Source: Flavobacteriales bacterium UBA5692
Lineage (GTDB): Bacteria; Bacteroidota; Bacteroidia; Flavobacteriales_D; Sanyastnellaceae
Reading direction: 5' to 3'
DNA: 8,324 bases
NCBI GenBank assembly: GCA_002420235.1
Contig: DIHQ01000013.1
Coordinates: 1 to 8,324 of the forward strand
A program made the position numbers and the translations under genes. How positions within the stretch are numbered: position 1 is the stretch's first letter; the number at the start of each line of letters is the position of its first letter. Below the pieces are notes generated by a model. That model was not told where the DNA came from. It worked only from the letters and a program-made list of their open reading frames with translations, and made no database searches. Below, in pieces: positions 1-5,967 of the stretch.

Positions 1-486
1 AGCCGCAGGTGCTTCTTCAGCGGCAGATTCAACAGCTACAGCTTCAACGGCAGAAACAGAGGCAGACTTTCCACCTCCACGACGCGAACGACGTGATCGC
101 TTCTTCTTAGCCTCAGCGCCGTAAATATCGTTGAAGTCAACGAGCTCAATCATGCACATCTCAGCATTGTCACCCAAGCGATTTCCAGTGCGGATGATAC
201 GCGTGTAGCCTCCATCCCGACTTGCTACTTTGGGACCAATTGAACGGAACAGCTCAGACACCGCATACTTGTTACCAAGAGCACTGAAAGCAATACGACG
301 GCTATGCGTGGTGTCCTGCTTCGAACGCGTAACAATTGGCTCAACATACTGGCGCAATGCCTTGGCCTTGGCCACAGTGGTAGAGATGCGCTTGTGCTCA
401 ATCAGTGAGCATGCCATGTTTGACAACATGGCCTTACGGTGCGCGGTCTTACGACCTAGGTGGTTGAAATTTTTGTTGTGCCGCAT
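1..486 (-). CDS. rplQ: 50S ribosomal protein L17 (3' end beyond window)
   Basis: L17 is a large-subunit protein that binds 23S rRNA near the exit-tunnel side of the ribosome. The visible 162 residues start at the ATG at 486-484 and open with MRHNKNFNHLGRKTAHRKAM, a hallmark L17 start. The core runs to about residue 118 (TRIIRTGNRLGDNAEMCMIE, then LVDF). After it comes a Lys/Arg-rich patch (about 127-140) and then a Ser/Ala/Val/Glu tail that is still open when the window ends. E. coli L17 is 127 residues, so this is a C-terminally extended form, as is common in Bacteroidota. The gene starts only 4 nt after the rpoA stop, which suggests translational coupling, and it is the usual last gene of the alpha operon. 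The start has no Shine-Dalgarno sequence. Because the 3' end is missing, full length and any terminator are unknown. Confidence 0.97.
   Translation of the reverse strand, partial: MRHNKNFNHLGRKTAHRKAMLSNMACSLIEHKRISTTVAKAKALRQYVEPIVTRSKQDTTHSRRIAFSALGNKYAVSELFRSIGPKVASRDGGYTRIIRTGNRLGDNAEMCMIELVDFNDIYGAEAKKKRSRRSRRGGGKSASVSAVEAVAVESAAEEAPAA
15..54 (-). repeat. Degenerate 27-bp-spaced repeat in the L17 tail
   Basis: CTTCAGCGGCAGA at 15-27 and CTTCAACGGCAGA at 42-54 match at 12 of 13 bases and are spaced 27 bp apart, that is nine codons in frame. They encode similar Ser-Ala-(Val/Ala)-Glu units in the low-complexity tail of L17. Confidence 0.5.
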
Positions 487-490
487 GACT

Positions 491-1483
491 TCACTCTTTG
501 TCGAGTTTGTATTTACTCACATCCATTCCGAATGAAAGGTTTTTGTTCTCGACCAAATCCTCCAATTCCGTGAGAGACTTCTTTCCAAAGTTTCGGAATT
601 TCAATAGGTCGTTTTTATTGTAGCTAACCAACTCGCCCAATGATTCTATATCTGCCGCTTTTAGGCAGTTCAAAGCACGAACACTGAGATCCATATCACT
701 CAACTTTGTCTTGAGCAATTGTCTCATGTGCAAGCTGGTTTCATCAAATTCCTCGACTTCAACACGCTCCTCTAATTCGAGTGAGATGCGCTCGTCGCTG
801 AATAACATGAAGTGCTGAATTAAAATCTTCGCTGATTCCTGCAAGGCATCCTTAGGAGATATGCTGCCGTCACACTCGAGGTGCAGGATAAGCTTTTCGT
901 AGTCAGTACGCTGTTCAACTCGGTAATTCTCTACTTCGTATTGCACGTTACGAATGGGCGTGAAGATGGAATCCATGGCGATGGTACCAAGGGCAGCACC
1001 TTCGCGCTTGTTCTCTTCAGCTTGAACGTACCCACGGCCATTACCAATGTTCAATTCCAAAGTCAATGAGACCGACTCATTCATGTTACAGATAACATGG
1101 TCGGGGTTCATGACCTGGAAGGCCGAAGTGAATTGACCGATGTCACCTGCAGTAAAGGCCTTCTGGCCTTTCACCTTGACCGTCACAGTTTCTCCCTCTG
1201 TGCCTTCAATTTGGCGCTTGAAACGAACTTGCTTCAGGTTTAAGATCATCTCCGTAACGTCTTCTTGGACGCCTTTGATGGTGGAATATTCGTGCTCGAC
1301 GCCGTCGATTTTCACGCTAGTAATCGCATGTCCCTCAAGGGATGACAGCAAGATGCGACGTAATGCATTACCTACAGTGATACCAAAACCTGGCTCAAGG
1401 GGTCGGAATTCAAAGGTGCCATTGAACTCAGTCGAGTCCAACATAATTACCTTATCTGGTTTCTGGAAATCTAGAATTGCCAT
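491..1483 (-). CDS. rpoA: DNA-directed RNA polymerase subunit alpha
   Basis: RpoA forms the dimeric assembly platform of RNA polymerase, and its C-terminal domain contacts UP-element DNA and activators. The protein is 330 aa, the usual length (E. coli 329). The N-terminal dimerisation domain covers about residues 1-235 and includes GNALRRILLSSLEG at 38-51. An acidic linker (about 236-255) leads to the C-terminal domain at about 256-320. In that domain the residues aligned with E. coli R265, N268, C269, G296, K298, S299 and E302, which contact DNA minor groove or activators, are all present here as R269, N272, C273, G300, K302, S303 and E306. DNA binding by the C-terminal domain is therefore expected to be intact. 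The gene lies 18 nt downstream of rpsD and 4 nt upstream of rplQ, the standard alpha-operon position. No Shine-Dalgarno sequence precedes the ATG. Confidence 0.99.
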   Translation of the reverse strand: MAILDFQKPDKVIMLDSTEFNGTFEFRPLEPGFGITVGNALRRILLSSLEGHAITSVKIDGVEHEYSTIKGVQEDVTEMILNLKQVRFKRQIEGTEGETVTVKVKGQKAFTAGDIGQFTSAFQVMNPDHVICNMNESVSLTLELNIGNGRGYVQAEENKREGAALGTIAMDSIFTPIRNVQYEVENYRVEQRTDYEKLILHLECDGSISPKDALQESAKILIQHFMLFSDERISLELEERVEVEEFDETSLHMRQLLKTKLSDMDLSVRALNCLKAADIESLGELVSYNKNDLLKFRNFGKKSLTELEDLVENKNLSFGMDVSKYKLDKE

Positions 1484-1501
1484 ATGTCTCAGGTTTTAGG
1501 G

Positions 1502-2107
1502 TTACTTCGAGTACAATTCAACGATGAGGGACTCCTTGATATTCTCAGGGATTTGCTCACGTGTTGGGATACTAATAAATGTGCCAGTCATATTTTGCGT
1601 ATTCCAGTCCAACCACTCCAATCGCTTGGGGGCTGCACCGATTGCGCTGGTGATGGCTGTCAATGATTTGCTCTTCTCACGCACCGCCACACTGTCGCCG
1701 GGACGAAGACGGTATGAAGGGATATTGACCACGTGACCGTTCACCATAATGTGACGATGTGTGACCAACTGACGTGCTCCGCGCCTGGAGTTCGCCATTC
1801 CTAGTCGGAATACAACATTGTCCAGTCGGCTTTCGCAGAATTGAAGCAAAATCTCACCGGTGATACCGGGGCGGGCATTCGCTTGCTTAAACATATTGGA
1901 GAATTGTTTCTCCAAGATTCCGTAAGTGTACTTTGCCTTCTGCTTCTCAGCCAGCTGTACGGAGTACTCAGATTCCTTCTTTCGGCGGCGGGTATTGCCA
2001 TGCTGGCCGGGGCCATAAGGCCGGCGCTCAAGGGCTTTGTCTGGGCCGAAAATCGCCTCCTTAAAACGGCGACTTATTTTTGATTTGGGTCCGCGGTAAC
2101 GTGCCAT
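1502..2107 (-). CDS. rpsD: 30S ribosomal protein S4
   Basis: S4 is a primary 16S rRNA binding protein that nucleates 30S body assembly and contributes to decoding accuracy. In E. coli it also represses translation of the alpha operon. The 201-aa product begins MARYRGPKSKISRRF. It has the GPGQHG motif at 32-37 and a canonical S4 RNA-binding domain at about 92-155 (ESRLDNVVFRLGMANSRRGA at 92-111 and VNGHVVNIPSYRLRPGDSV at 122-140). There is no N-terminal Cys cluster, so this is a zinc-free S4; its only Cys is C91. Gaps are 34 nt from rpsK and 18 nt to rpoA. The start has no Shine-Dalgarno sequence. Whether S4 acts as a feedback repressor in this lineage is not established by the sequence, but a hairpin just upstream of rpsM is a candidate target. 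Confidence 0.98.
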   Translation of the reverse strand: MARYRGPKSKISRRFKEAIFGPDKALERRPYGPGQHGNTRRRKKESEYSVQLAEKQKAKYTYGILEKQFSNMFKQANARPGITGEILLQFCESRLDNVVFRLGMANSRRGARQLVTHRHIMVNGHVVNIPSYRLRPGDSVAVREKSKSLTAITSAIGAAPKRLEWLDWNTQNMTGTFISIPTREQIPENIKESLIVELYSK

Positions 2108-2141
2108 ATCGGATAACTATTCTTAGGTTCGACGATGTGAA

Positions 2142-2525
2142 TTAGACGCGACGACGCTTTGGTGGGCGACATCCATTATGTGGGAAAGGCGTTGCATCGA
2201 TGATTTCGATGATTTCGATTCCCATGTTGTGCAGAGCGCGCATGGCGCTTTCGCGGCCCGCTCCAGGGCCTTTGACGAATACTCGAATTTTACGCAATCC
2301 TAGGTCGTGTGCTTGGCGACCGCAATCCTCCGCGGCAACCTGTGCGGCGTAAGGCGTGTTCTTCTTGGAGCCCCGGAAACCCATCTTACCGGCACTTGAC
2401 CATGAAATCACCTGCCCATTGATGTTGGTCAGCGAGATGATGATGTTGTTGAAGGATGAGTGGATGTGGGCTTGGCCCGTGGCCTCCACAACGACTTTCT
2501 TCTTTTTTTTGACGTTCTTCGCCAT
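2142..2525 (-). CDS. rpsK: 30S ribosomal protein S11
   Basis: S11 sits on the 30S platform next to S18 and the Shine-Dalgarno/E-site region and binds 16S rRNA. The 127-aa product starts with a basic leader containing five consecutive lysines (residues 6-10). It then has the S11 core (GQAHIHSSFNNIIISLT at 17-33, SAGKMGFRGSKKNTPYAAQ at 44-62) and the hallmark tail ATPFPHNGCRPPKRRRV at 111-127. Asn117-Gly118 aligns with the Asn-Gly pair that forms isoaspartate in E. coli S11. The lysine run is encoded partly by eight consecutive A in the mRNA (2510-2503). The frame is open across it, so the homopolymer length looks correct. The gap from rpsM, 49 nt, is the longest in the window and contains a small hairpin. 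No Shine-Dalgarno sequence precedes the start. Confidence 0.98.
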   Translation of the reverse strand: MAKNVKKKKKVVVEATGQAHIHSSFNNIIISLTNINGQVISWSSAGKMGFRGSKKNTPYAAQVAAEDCGRQAHDLGLRKIRVFVKGPGAGRESAMRALHNMGIEIIEIIDATPFPHNGCRPPKRRRV

Positions 2526-2546
2526 CGTCTTAATTTTTAGGTGATC

Positions 2547-2562
2547 AGTTCCTTGAGGAACT
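2547..2562 (-). promoter_or_regulatory. Intercistronic hairpin between rpsM and rpsK
   Basis: On the mRNA strand AGTTCC and GGAACT form a perfect 6-bp stem with a TCAA tetraloop, inside the 49-nt rpsM-rpsK gap. The sequence after it (TGATCACCTAAAAATTAAG) is A-rich rather than a U-tract, so termination is unlikely. It may affect mRNA processing or stability, or be chance. Confidence 0.35.
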
Positions 2563-2574
2563 CAATGGATTAAA

Positions 2575-2943
2575 TTATTTTTTCTTATTCGCAACAGTCT
2601 TGCGCTTGCCCTTTCGAGTGCGCGAATTATTCTTGGTGCGTTGTCCACGCAACGGCAATCCGTTACGATGGCGGATGCCTCGGTAGCTTCCGATATCCAT
2701 CAAACGCTTGATGTGCGATTGGACTTCAGAGCGCAATTCCCCTTCCACCTTAAAGCCAGTGGATATGGCATTACGCACTGCACCGACTTCATCATCAGTC
2801 CAATCTTCAACTTTTTTATCTTCCGATACTCCGCATTCCGCGAGCACCTGAGATGCTCGGCTACGGCCAATGCCGTAGATGTAGGTGAGTGCAATAACTC
2901 CTCTTTTATTACGCGGAATATCAATACTAGCTATACGTGCCAT
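2575..2943 (-). CDS. rpsM: 30S ribosomal protein S13
   Basis: S13 is a 30S head protein that contacts P-site tRNA through its basic C-terminal tail and forms inter-subunit bridges with 23S rRNA and L5. The 122-aa product starts MARIASIDIPRNKRG. It carries a helix-turn-helix-like region with YIYGIGRSRA at 21-30, the conserved HRNGLPLRGQRTKNNSRTRK at 92-111 and a very basic C terminus ending NKKK. In E. coli the S4 translational repressor acts at the start of this gene. Here the start lies 17 nt downstream of a perfect 8-bp hairpin that overlaps the rpmJ stop, and there is no Shine-Dalgarno sequence. The gene is in its standard place, between rpmJ and rpsK. Confidence 0.98.
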   Translation of the reverse strand: MARIASIDIPRNKRGVIALTYIYGIGRSRASQVLAECGVSEDKKVEDWTDDEVGAVRNAISTGFKVEGELRSEVQSHIKRLMDIGSYRGIRHRNGLPLRGQRTKNNSRTRKGKRKTVANKKK

Positions 2944-2960
2944 GAGCGATGGGTTTGACG

Positions 2961-2982
2961 ACGTCAGGATTAACCCTGACGT
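2961..2982 (-). promoter_or_regulatory. Perfect hairpin at the rpmJ-rpsM junction
   Basis: On the mRNA strand, ACGTCAGG (2982-2975) pairs perfectly with CCTGACGT (2968-2961) around the 6-nt loop GTTAAT. The loop contains the rpmJ TAA stop (2972-2970), and the hairpin ends 17 nt before the rpsM ATG. There is no U-tract after it, so it does not look like an intrinsic terminator. The loop bases GTT could also pair with AAC at 2955-2953, which would make a small pseudoknot. A role in coupling or S4 feedback is an inference from position only. Confidence 0.5.
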
Positions 2983-3086
2983 TGCTTCATTTTAGGATTC
3001 TTCTTGTTAATGACGTACAAGCGTCCTTTCCGACGAACAATCTTACAGTCGGCAGTTCGCTTTTTAAGTGATGCACGGGTTTTCAT
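2970..3086 (-). CDS. rpmJ: 50S ribosomal protein L36, zinc-ligand-poor form
   Basis: L36 is the smallest large-subunit protein and binds 23S rRNA. I translated this 38-codon frame by hand from the ATG at 3086-3084 to the TAA at 2972-2970. It starts MKTRASLKKRTADCKIVRRK and ends NPKMKQRQG, an end-to-end match in length and pattern to L36. In the classic zinc-ribbon form the ligands are at positions 11, 14, 27 (Cys) and 33 (His). Here position 11 is Thr, 14 is Cys, 27 is Asn and 33 is Met, so only one of four ligands remains and zinc cannot be bound in the usual way. This zinc-free (C-minus) type is known in several bacterial groups. The gene starts 7 nt after infA. Its stop codon lies in the loop of a hairpin that reaches toward rpsM. 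Confidence 0.96.
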   Translation of the reverse strand: MKTRASLKKRTADCKIVRRKGRLYVINKKNPKMKQRQG

Positions 3087-3093
3087 AGAGCAA

Positions 3094-3315
3094 TTATTTC
3101 TTGTATCTGAACGAAATCCTGCCTTTAGTCAAGTCGTAGGGAGACATGTCCACCCGAACACGGTCACCGGGTAAGATTTTGATGTAATACATCCTCATCT
3201 TTCCTGAAATGTGGGCCGTAATTATATGCCCATTTTCCAATTCAACTCGAAACATTGCATTGGACAATGCCTCGAGAATTGTACCGTCTTGCGTTATGGA
3301 CGCTTGTTTCGCCAT
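3094..3315 (-). CDS. infA: Translation initiation factor IF-1
   Basis: IF-1 binds the 30S A site during initiation and cooperates with IF-2 and IF-3. The 73-aa product is a single S1-like OB fold. It carries the family signature MFRVELENGH at 21-30, followed by the conserved TAHISGKMRM (33-42), and near the end has PYDLTKGRISFRYKK. Length matches the family (E. coli 72). It follows map by 29 nt and precedes rpmJ by 7 nt; the infA-rpmJ-rpsM order is widely conserved. The upstream gap is AT-rich, with no Shine-Dalgarno sequence and no Bacteroidota-type TAnnTTTG promoter motif within it. The chosen ATG gives the standard MAK start, so it is secure. Confidence 0.98.
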   Translation of the reverse strand: MAKQASITQDGTILEALSNAMFRVELENGHIITAHISGKMRMYYIKILPGDRVRVDMSPYDLTKGRISFRYKK

Positions 3316-3344
3316 ATGATTTAAACTCTGGTTAGAATTCGTTT

Positions 3345-4133
3345 TTAATGTTGTAAGACTTTTTCTATTTCGTCAAAACTTGAGAGAACATCCGCTTGAT
3401 TTTTGCGCACTACAACATCGTGTTCATAGTGTGCACTAACCGTACGGTCAGCCGTCACGATTGTCCAGCCGTCTTCCATGTGGAAGACTTCCTTTCGACC
3501 TAGGTTGATCATGGGCTCGATGGCCAAAACCATTCCGTCCATCAAACGCGGACCATTTCCACGTCGACCGTAATTGGGGACTTCCGGTGCTTCGTGCAAC
3601 GAACGACCCAATCCGTGACCTACCAATTCCCGAACCACTCCGTAGCCATTTTGTTCGGCATGTTGCTGACAAACGGATCCAATGTCTCCGATTCGTTTGC
3701 CAACCACCGCCTGCTCAATGGCAAGCCGGAGGCATTCTTTGGTGACGTCTAGCAGCTGCTGAACTTCCGGAGCAATCTCCCCCACCGCAAAGGTGTAAGC
3801 ACTATCTCCGTAAAAATCGTTCTTCAACACTCCGCAATCGATGGACACAATATCCCCTTCTTCTAAAGGCCGATTGTTTGGAATGCCATGTACAACCGCC
3901 TCATTCACGGAGGTACACAAGGAATTTGGAAATCCTCCATATCCTTTAAAGCCTGGTTCTGCGCCGTGATCGCGAATGAATTCTTCCGCGACCGCGTCGA
4001 GCTCCAGAGTCGTAGCGCCTGGACGAATCCATCCTGCTACGGCAGCTAACGTTTTCCCTACAAGCAAAGAACTTTCCCGAAGGAGCTCGACCTCTTCGTC
4101 CGTTTTGATATGCACGCGTCGGCCGAAACCCAT
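3345..4133 (-). CDS. map: Type I methionine aminopeptidase
   Basis: This enzyme removes the initiator methionine from nascent proteins when the second residue is small, acting in the cytoplasm at the ribosome. The 262-aa product is a compact type I enzyme without an N-terminal zinc-finger extension. The di-metal ligands are all visible: D99 (SIDCG), D110 (GDSA), H173 (VGHGLG), E206 (AIEPM) and E237 (HYEHD). The substrate-contacting histidines are H82 (VVHGIP) and H180 (SLHEAPEVPN), matching E. coli H79 and H178. It should therefore be active. The gene starts 6 nt after secY and lies between secY and infA, a placement frequent in Bacteroidota and Firmicutes. In Firmicutes adk usually sits here as well, but it is absent in this window. 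No Shine-Dalgarno sequence precedes the start. Confidence 0.98.
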   Translation of the reverse strand: MGFGRRVHIKTDEEVELLRESSLLVGKTLAAVAGWIRPGATTLELDAVAEEFIRDHGAEPGFKGYGGFPNSLCTSVNEAVVHGIPNNRPLEEGDIVSIDCGVLKNDFYGDSAYTFAVGEIAPEVQQLLDVTKECLRLAIEQAVVGKRIGDIGSVCQQHAEQNGYGVVRELVGHGLGRSLHEAPEVPNYGRRGNGPRLMDGMVLAIEPMINLGRKEVFHMEDGWTIVTADRTVSAHYEHDVVVRKNQADVLSSFDEIEKVLQH

Positions 4134-4139
4134 TTCAGG

Positions 4140-5489
4140 TTATCCCGCAATACCACCCACAGGCGACTGCGGACGGCCACGCAATTTTCCGGACTTCATC
4201 AAACCATCGTAGTGACGCGAGAGCAAGTAGCTCTCGATTTGCTGAAGAGTATCCAGAACGACTCCCACCATGATCAACAGCGACGTTCCGCCGAAGAAAA
4301 TTGAGAAGCCTTGCGCTTTTGTTAATCCAAGGCTGAACACGATTGCCGGTAAAATGGCAATCAAGGCCAGCATCAATGAACCAGGTAGCGTAATGTTAGA
4401 CAGTACGCGCTCCAAGAAATCCGCTGTGGGCTTTCCTGGCTTTACACCCGGAACAAAACTGTTTTGGCGCTTTAAATCATCCGCCATTTGGTTGGGGTTG
4501 ACTGTTATCGCCGTGTAGAAATAGGTAAAGACCACAATCATCACGAAGAAGATTAGGTTATACCACAATCCATTAAAATCAGACAAGCTTTGCAATGCAG
4601 CATTATCTTGAAATGTTTCGCTCTGCGTCAGGTACAATGGCACGAACATAATTGCCTGAGCGAAAATGATGGGCATGACACCTGCGGAGTTTACTTTCAA
4701 TGGAATGTAGCTGCGTGCACCCGCGCCTTGAGGAAGGTGCGAACCACCAGCTTGCATCTTCGCCATTTGAACAGGAACCTTACGTAAGGCCTGAACCAGA
4801 GCAACGCTGGCACCGATAACGATTAATAGAAAAGCCATCTCAACCAAGAAAAAGAAAACCGAGGTATCCGGGTGGATGAATTCTTGAATTATGGCTTGAG
4901 GGAATGTTGCAATTATCCCAATCATAATGAGCAAGGAAATGCCATTACCAACGCCCTTATCCGTGATACGCTCGCCCAACCACATAATCACGAGGGTTGA
5001 ACATACCAAAATCAACACTGCACTAAACCACCAAAACGTCGAAGGATTTGCAACCGCACCCGGCACGCCCGCGACCGAAGTAGCGATGTAACCAGGTGCC
5101 TGAACTAATGTGATAGCGATTGTCAAGAAACGCGTGTACTGATTGATTTTTTTTCGACCACTCTCTCCCTCAGCTTGCATCTTCTGTACTGCAGGTACTG
5201 CGATACCCAGTAACTGGAAAATAATCGATGCCGAGATGTAAGGCATGATCCCTAAAGCAAAAATTGAGGCACGCGTAAATGCGCCTCCGGTGAACAAGGA
5301 CAACAGGTTACCCAAACCACCGCTTCCTGACTGAGCCATTTGCTCAGCCAAAACGTCGCTGTTCACACCTGGAATTACGATAAAAGATCCGACTCGATAA
5401 ACCAAAATCAAGCCCAACGTTATGCCAAGTTTCTGGCGCAACTCTTCGTGCTTCCAAATATTCAAAATCTGATTGAAAAAATTCTTCAT
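4140..5489 (-). CDS. secY: Protein translocase channel subunit SecY
   Basis: SecY forms the protein-conducting channel of the inner membrane with SecE and SecG, and is driven by SecA or the ribosome. The 449-aa product has ten predicted membrane segments, at roughly 20-40, 71-95, 117-137, 152-171, 181-200, 211-234, 268-288, 309-330, 368-388 and 394-414. The plug region is at about 56-70 (GGLGNLLSLFTGGAF). TM2 contains PYISASIIFQLL, and the loop after TM4 has LGERITDKGVGNGIS. The cytosolic C5 loop (331-360) includes FVPGVKPGKPT; Lys350 there aligns with E. coli Arg357, a residue important for SecA-driven export. The C-terminal tail ends SGKLRGR then a Pro/Gly-rich stretch. It lies 11 nt downstream of rplO and 6 nt upstream of map. 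A perfect 7-bp inverted repeat lies near the 3' end of the coding region. Confidence 0.99.
   Translation of the reverse strand: MKNFFNQILNIWKHEELRQKLGITLGLILVYRVGSFIVIPGVNSDVLAEQMAQSGSGGLGNLLSLFTGGAFTRASIFALGIMPYISASIIFQLLGIAVPAVQKMQAEGESGRKKINQYTRFLTIAITLVQAPGYIATSVAGVPGAVANPSTFWWFSAVLILVCSTLVIMWLGERITDKGVGNGISLLIMIGIIATFPQAIIQEFIHPDTSVFFFLVEMAFLLIVIGASVALVQALRKVPVQMAKMQAGGSHLPQGAGARSYIPLKVNSAGVMPIIFAQAIMFVPLYLTQSETFQDNAALQSLSDFNGLWYNLIFFVMIVVFTYFYTAITVNPNQMADDLKRQNSFVPGVKPGKPTADFLERVLSNITLPGSLMLALIAILPAIVFSLGLTKAQGFSIFFGGTSLLIMVGVVLDTLQQIESYLLSRHYDGLMKSGKLRGRPQSPVGGIAG
4218..4236 (-). repeat. Inverted repeat within the 3' part of secY
   Basis: CGAGAGC and GCTCTCG form a perfect 7-bp inverted repeat with a 5-nt loop, in frame over secY codons for Glu-Ser-Tyr-Leu-Leu-Ser (about residues 419-424). 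The symmetry is seen directly. No U-tract follows and a function is not evident. Confidence 0.4.
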
Positions 5490-5500
5490 CTTTTCATGAA

Positions 5501-5947
5501 TTATGCTTCGGTCGCCTCACCGCCAGCCGCTTCAATAGCCGCTTTTGCAGATGCTGAAAATTTGTGCGCTGTCACAGGCACTCCTGTTTTTAGCTCACCT
5601 CTTCCGAGGATTTTGACTAAGTCACGCTTACCTGACAAACCGTTTTCAACGAGGTCTTTGAGCGTAACTGATTTGAGCTTCTTACGTTCAATTAATTCTT
5701 GGAGGGTGTCTAGGTTAATGCCTTTGTATTCCACTCGGTTTGGATTGGTGAAGCCAAACTTTGGAACACGACGTTGGAGCGGCTGTTGGCCTCCTTCGAA
5801 ACCGATTTTACTTTTGTAACCGGAGCGCGATTTCGCTCCCTTGTGACCCCGTGTAGAGGTTCCTCCTTGACCGGATCCTTCACCGCGACCAACTCGCTTG
5901 CGCTGTTTGCGAGAACCATCTGCTGGCTTGAGATTGCTGAGATTCAT
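5501..5947 (-). CDS. rplO: 50S ribosomal protein L15
   Basis: L15 is a late-assembling large-subunit protein that binds 23S rRNA through an extended Gly/Arg-rich N-terminal arm. The 148-aa product starts MNLSNLKPADGSRKQRKRVG. It continues with the arm (GRGEGSGQGGTSTRGHKGAK at 20-39, then SRSGY) and FEGGQQPLQRRVPKFGF at 50-66. The globular C-terminal domain (about 75-148) includes the L15 signature region around VKILGRGELK at 111-120. Length is typical (E. coli 144). It follows rpmD by 20 nt and precedes secY by 11 nt, the invariant L30-L15-SecY order. No Shine-Dalgarno sequence precedes the ATG. The C terminus is Ala/Glu-rich (AAIEAAGGEATEA), slightly acidic compared with the basic arm. Confidence 0.98.
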   Translation of the reverse strand: MNLSNLKPADGSRKQRKRVGRGEGSGQGGTSTRGHKGAKSRSGYKSKIGFEGGQQPLQRRVPKFGFTNPNRVEYKGINLDTLQELIERKKLKSVTLKDLVENGLSGKRDLVKILGRGELKTGVPVTAHKFSASAKAAIEAAGGEATEA

Positions 5948-5967
5948 GGCTTATGCTGGTTAATGAT

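Noticed and set aside
2003..2022. GC-rich symmetric stretch with GGCC repeats in rpsD
   Set aside because: The pairing is imperfect and nested, and the bases are explained by codons for Arg-Pro-Tyr-Gly-Pro-Gly in the conserved S4 motif.
3316..3344. AT-rich map-infA gap as an internal promoter
   Set aside because: I see no TAnnTTTG-type -7 motif or paired -33 element in the gap; AT richness alone is not enough.
5147..5154. Run of eight T (A8 in mRNA) in secY as a frameshift or sequencing error
   Set aside because: The reading frame continues correctly through it as Arg-Lys-Lys-Ile-Asn, matching SecY on both sides.
5340..5819. A 159-codon open frame on the plus strand across the secY-rplO junction
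   Set aside because: It is antisense to two clearly conserved genes, its translation resembles no family I know, and it reflects the codon bias of the real genes.
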